A DNA stretch of 38,324 nt from a virus: IMG/VR virus record IMGVR_UViG_3300042538_000004, positions 1 to 38,324 of that record. One strand, written 5' to 3'. The translations under genes were made by a program, and so were the position numbers. Below the pieces are notes generated by a model. That model saw only the letters and a program-made list of their open reading frames with translations, was not told the origin of the DNA and ran no database searches. Position 1 is the stretch's first letter; each line of letters begins with the position of its first letter. Of the stretch, positions 38,315 to 38,324 are shown piece by piece.

Positions 38315-38324
38315 GGAGGGTTAG
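37770..38324 (+). CDS. overlapping frame with methyltransferase-type C-terminal motifs
   Basis: This frame is open through the window end. The first candidate start inside the methyltransferase gene is the ATG at 37770 (184 aa), without a clear ribosome site. From about 37895 it reads SSSWPTPTASDAGYFPDLIL, and later TLTPNPQFYELIMGWPIGWT with VTAFSAWLQRSRG, sequences typical of the C-terminal part of many phage cytosine methyltransferases. Third positions are about 76% G/C by hand, as in the first part of the methyltransferase. It is therefore either the true end of that enzyme reached by a +1 shift, or a separate overprinted gene. Its TAG is the last triplet of the window. Confidence 0.6.
   Translation: MSRGTCPWALPKSPRAFEGWATRQRRACSRRERRAVATGVAASSSWPTPTASDAGYFPDLILQEGSIRSVSPIDISEGSGGQYPLREAARTWTVLWLILRALGWRAATAGHPSSLPVRVSFKHGKSSFIGTLTPNPQFYELIMGWPIGWTAPEEQVTAFSAWLQRSRGQFSNLLSTFIAEPEEG

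Noticed and set aside
1-38324. CRISPR arrays, insertion sequences, integrase or attachment sites
   Set aside because: No regular spaced repeats, no IS transposase besides the phage one, no integrase. The ends of a transposable phage would lie outside this window.

Overview
The window holds most of one transposable (Mu-type) siphophage, probably a prophage. The DNA is very G+C-rich, genes are packed with ATGA, GTGA or TGATG stop/start overlaps, and the protein style resembles alphaproteobacterial (sphingomonad-like) phages; the host assignment is an inference. The phage assignment rests on a DDE transposase with its AAA partner (MuA/MuB type), Gam, GemA, a Mor-like activator, Mu-type terminase, portal (DUF935), MuF, protease/scaffold, gpG, gp36 and Com. 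The tail is long and non-contractile: it has a tape measure, a tail tube and a gpG/gpGT frameshift, and no sheath gene is seen. No integrase, CRISPR array, tRNA or IS element was found. Every gap between genes is shorter than 300 bases.

Layout. (1) 1-17078, minus strand: a leftward late operon. Read from its promoter side it encodes protease/scaffold, capsid cement, major capsid, a gp35-like polyproline protein, two small secreted proteins, a small structural protein, an SGNH-hydrolase-like protein, a tiny membrane protein, gp36, gpG, tail terminator, tail tube, tail chaperones, tape measure, tail-tip and fibre-type proteins, and a membrane protein. (2) 17257-19535: accessory genes on both strands. 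(3) 19532-20463: divergent S24 repressor and Ner-like regulator. (4) 20585-28215, plus strand: transposase, ATPase, small DNA-binding and zinc-ribbon proteins, Gam, a DnaA-domain-IV-like protein, a LexA-DNA-binding-domain-like protein, GemA and a Mor-like activator. (5) 28297-36657, plus strand: DUF2730, a winged helix protein, small terminase (DUF3486), large terminase, portal, an MT-A70 methyltransferase and MuF with a probable toxin tail. (6) 36807-38324: an FlbD-like small gene on the minus strand, then a Com-like zinc protein overlapping a C5-cytosine methyltransferase.

How it works together. The repressor and Ner control entry into transposition. The Mor-like protein probably switches on the later operons. 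Terminase, portal and MuF run rightward, while protease, capsid and tail run leftward from the other side of the immunity region. The canonical Mu structural block is therefore split in two and turned away from itself. Two DNA methyltransferases suggest protection of phage DNA from restriction. No endolysin is recognisable in the window, and the phage ends are not visible: the first and last bases are stop codons of genes.
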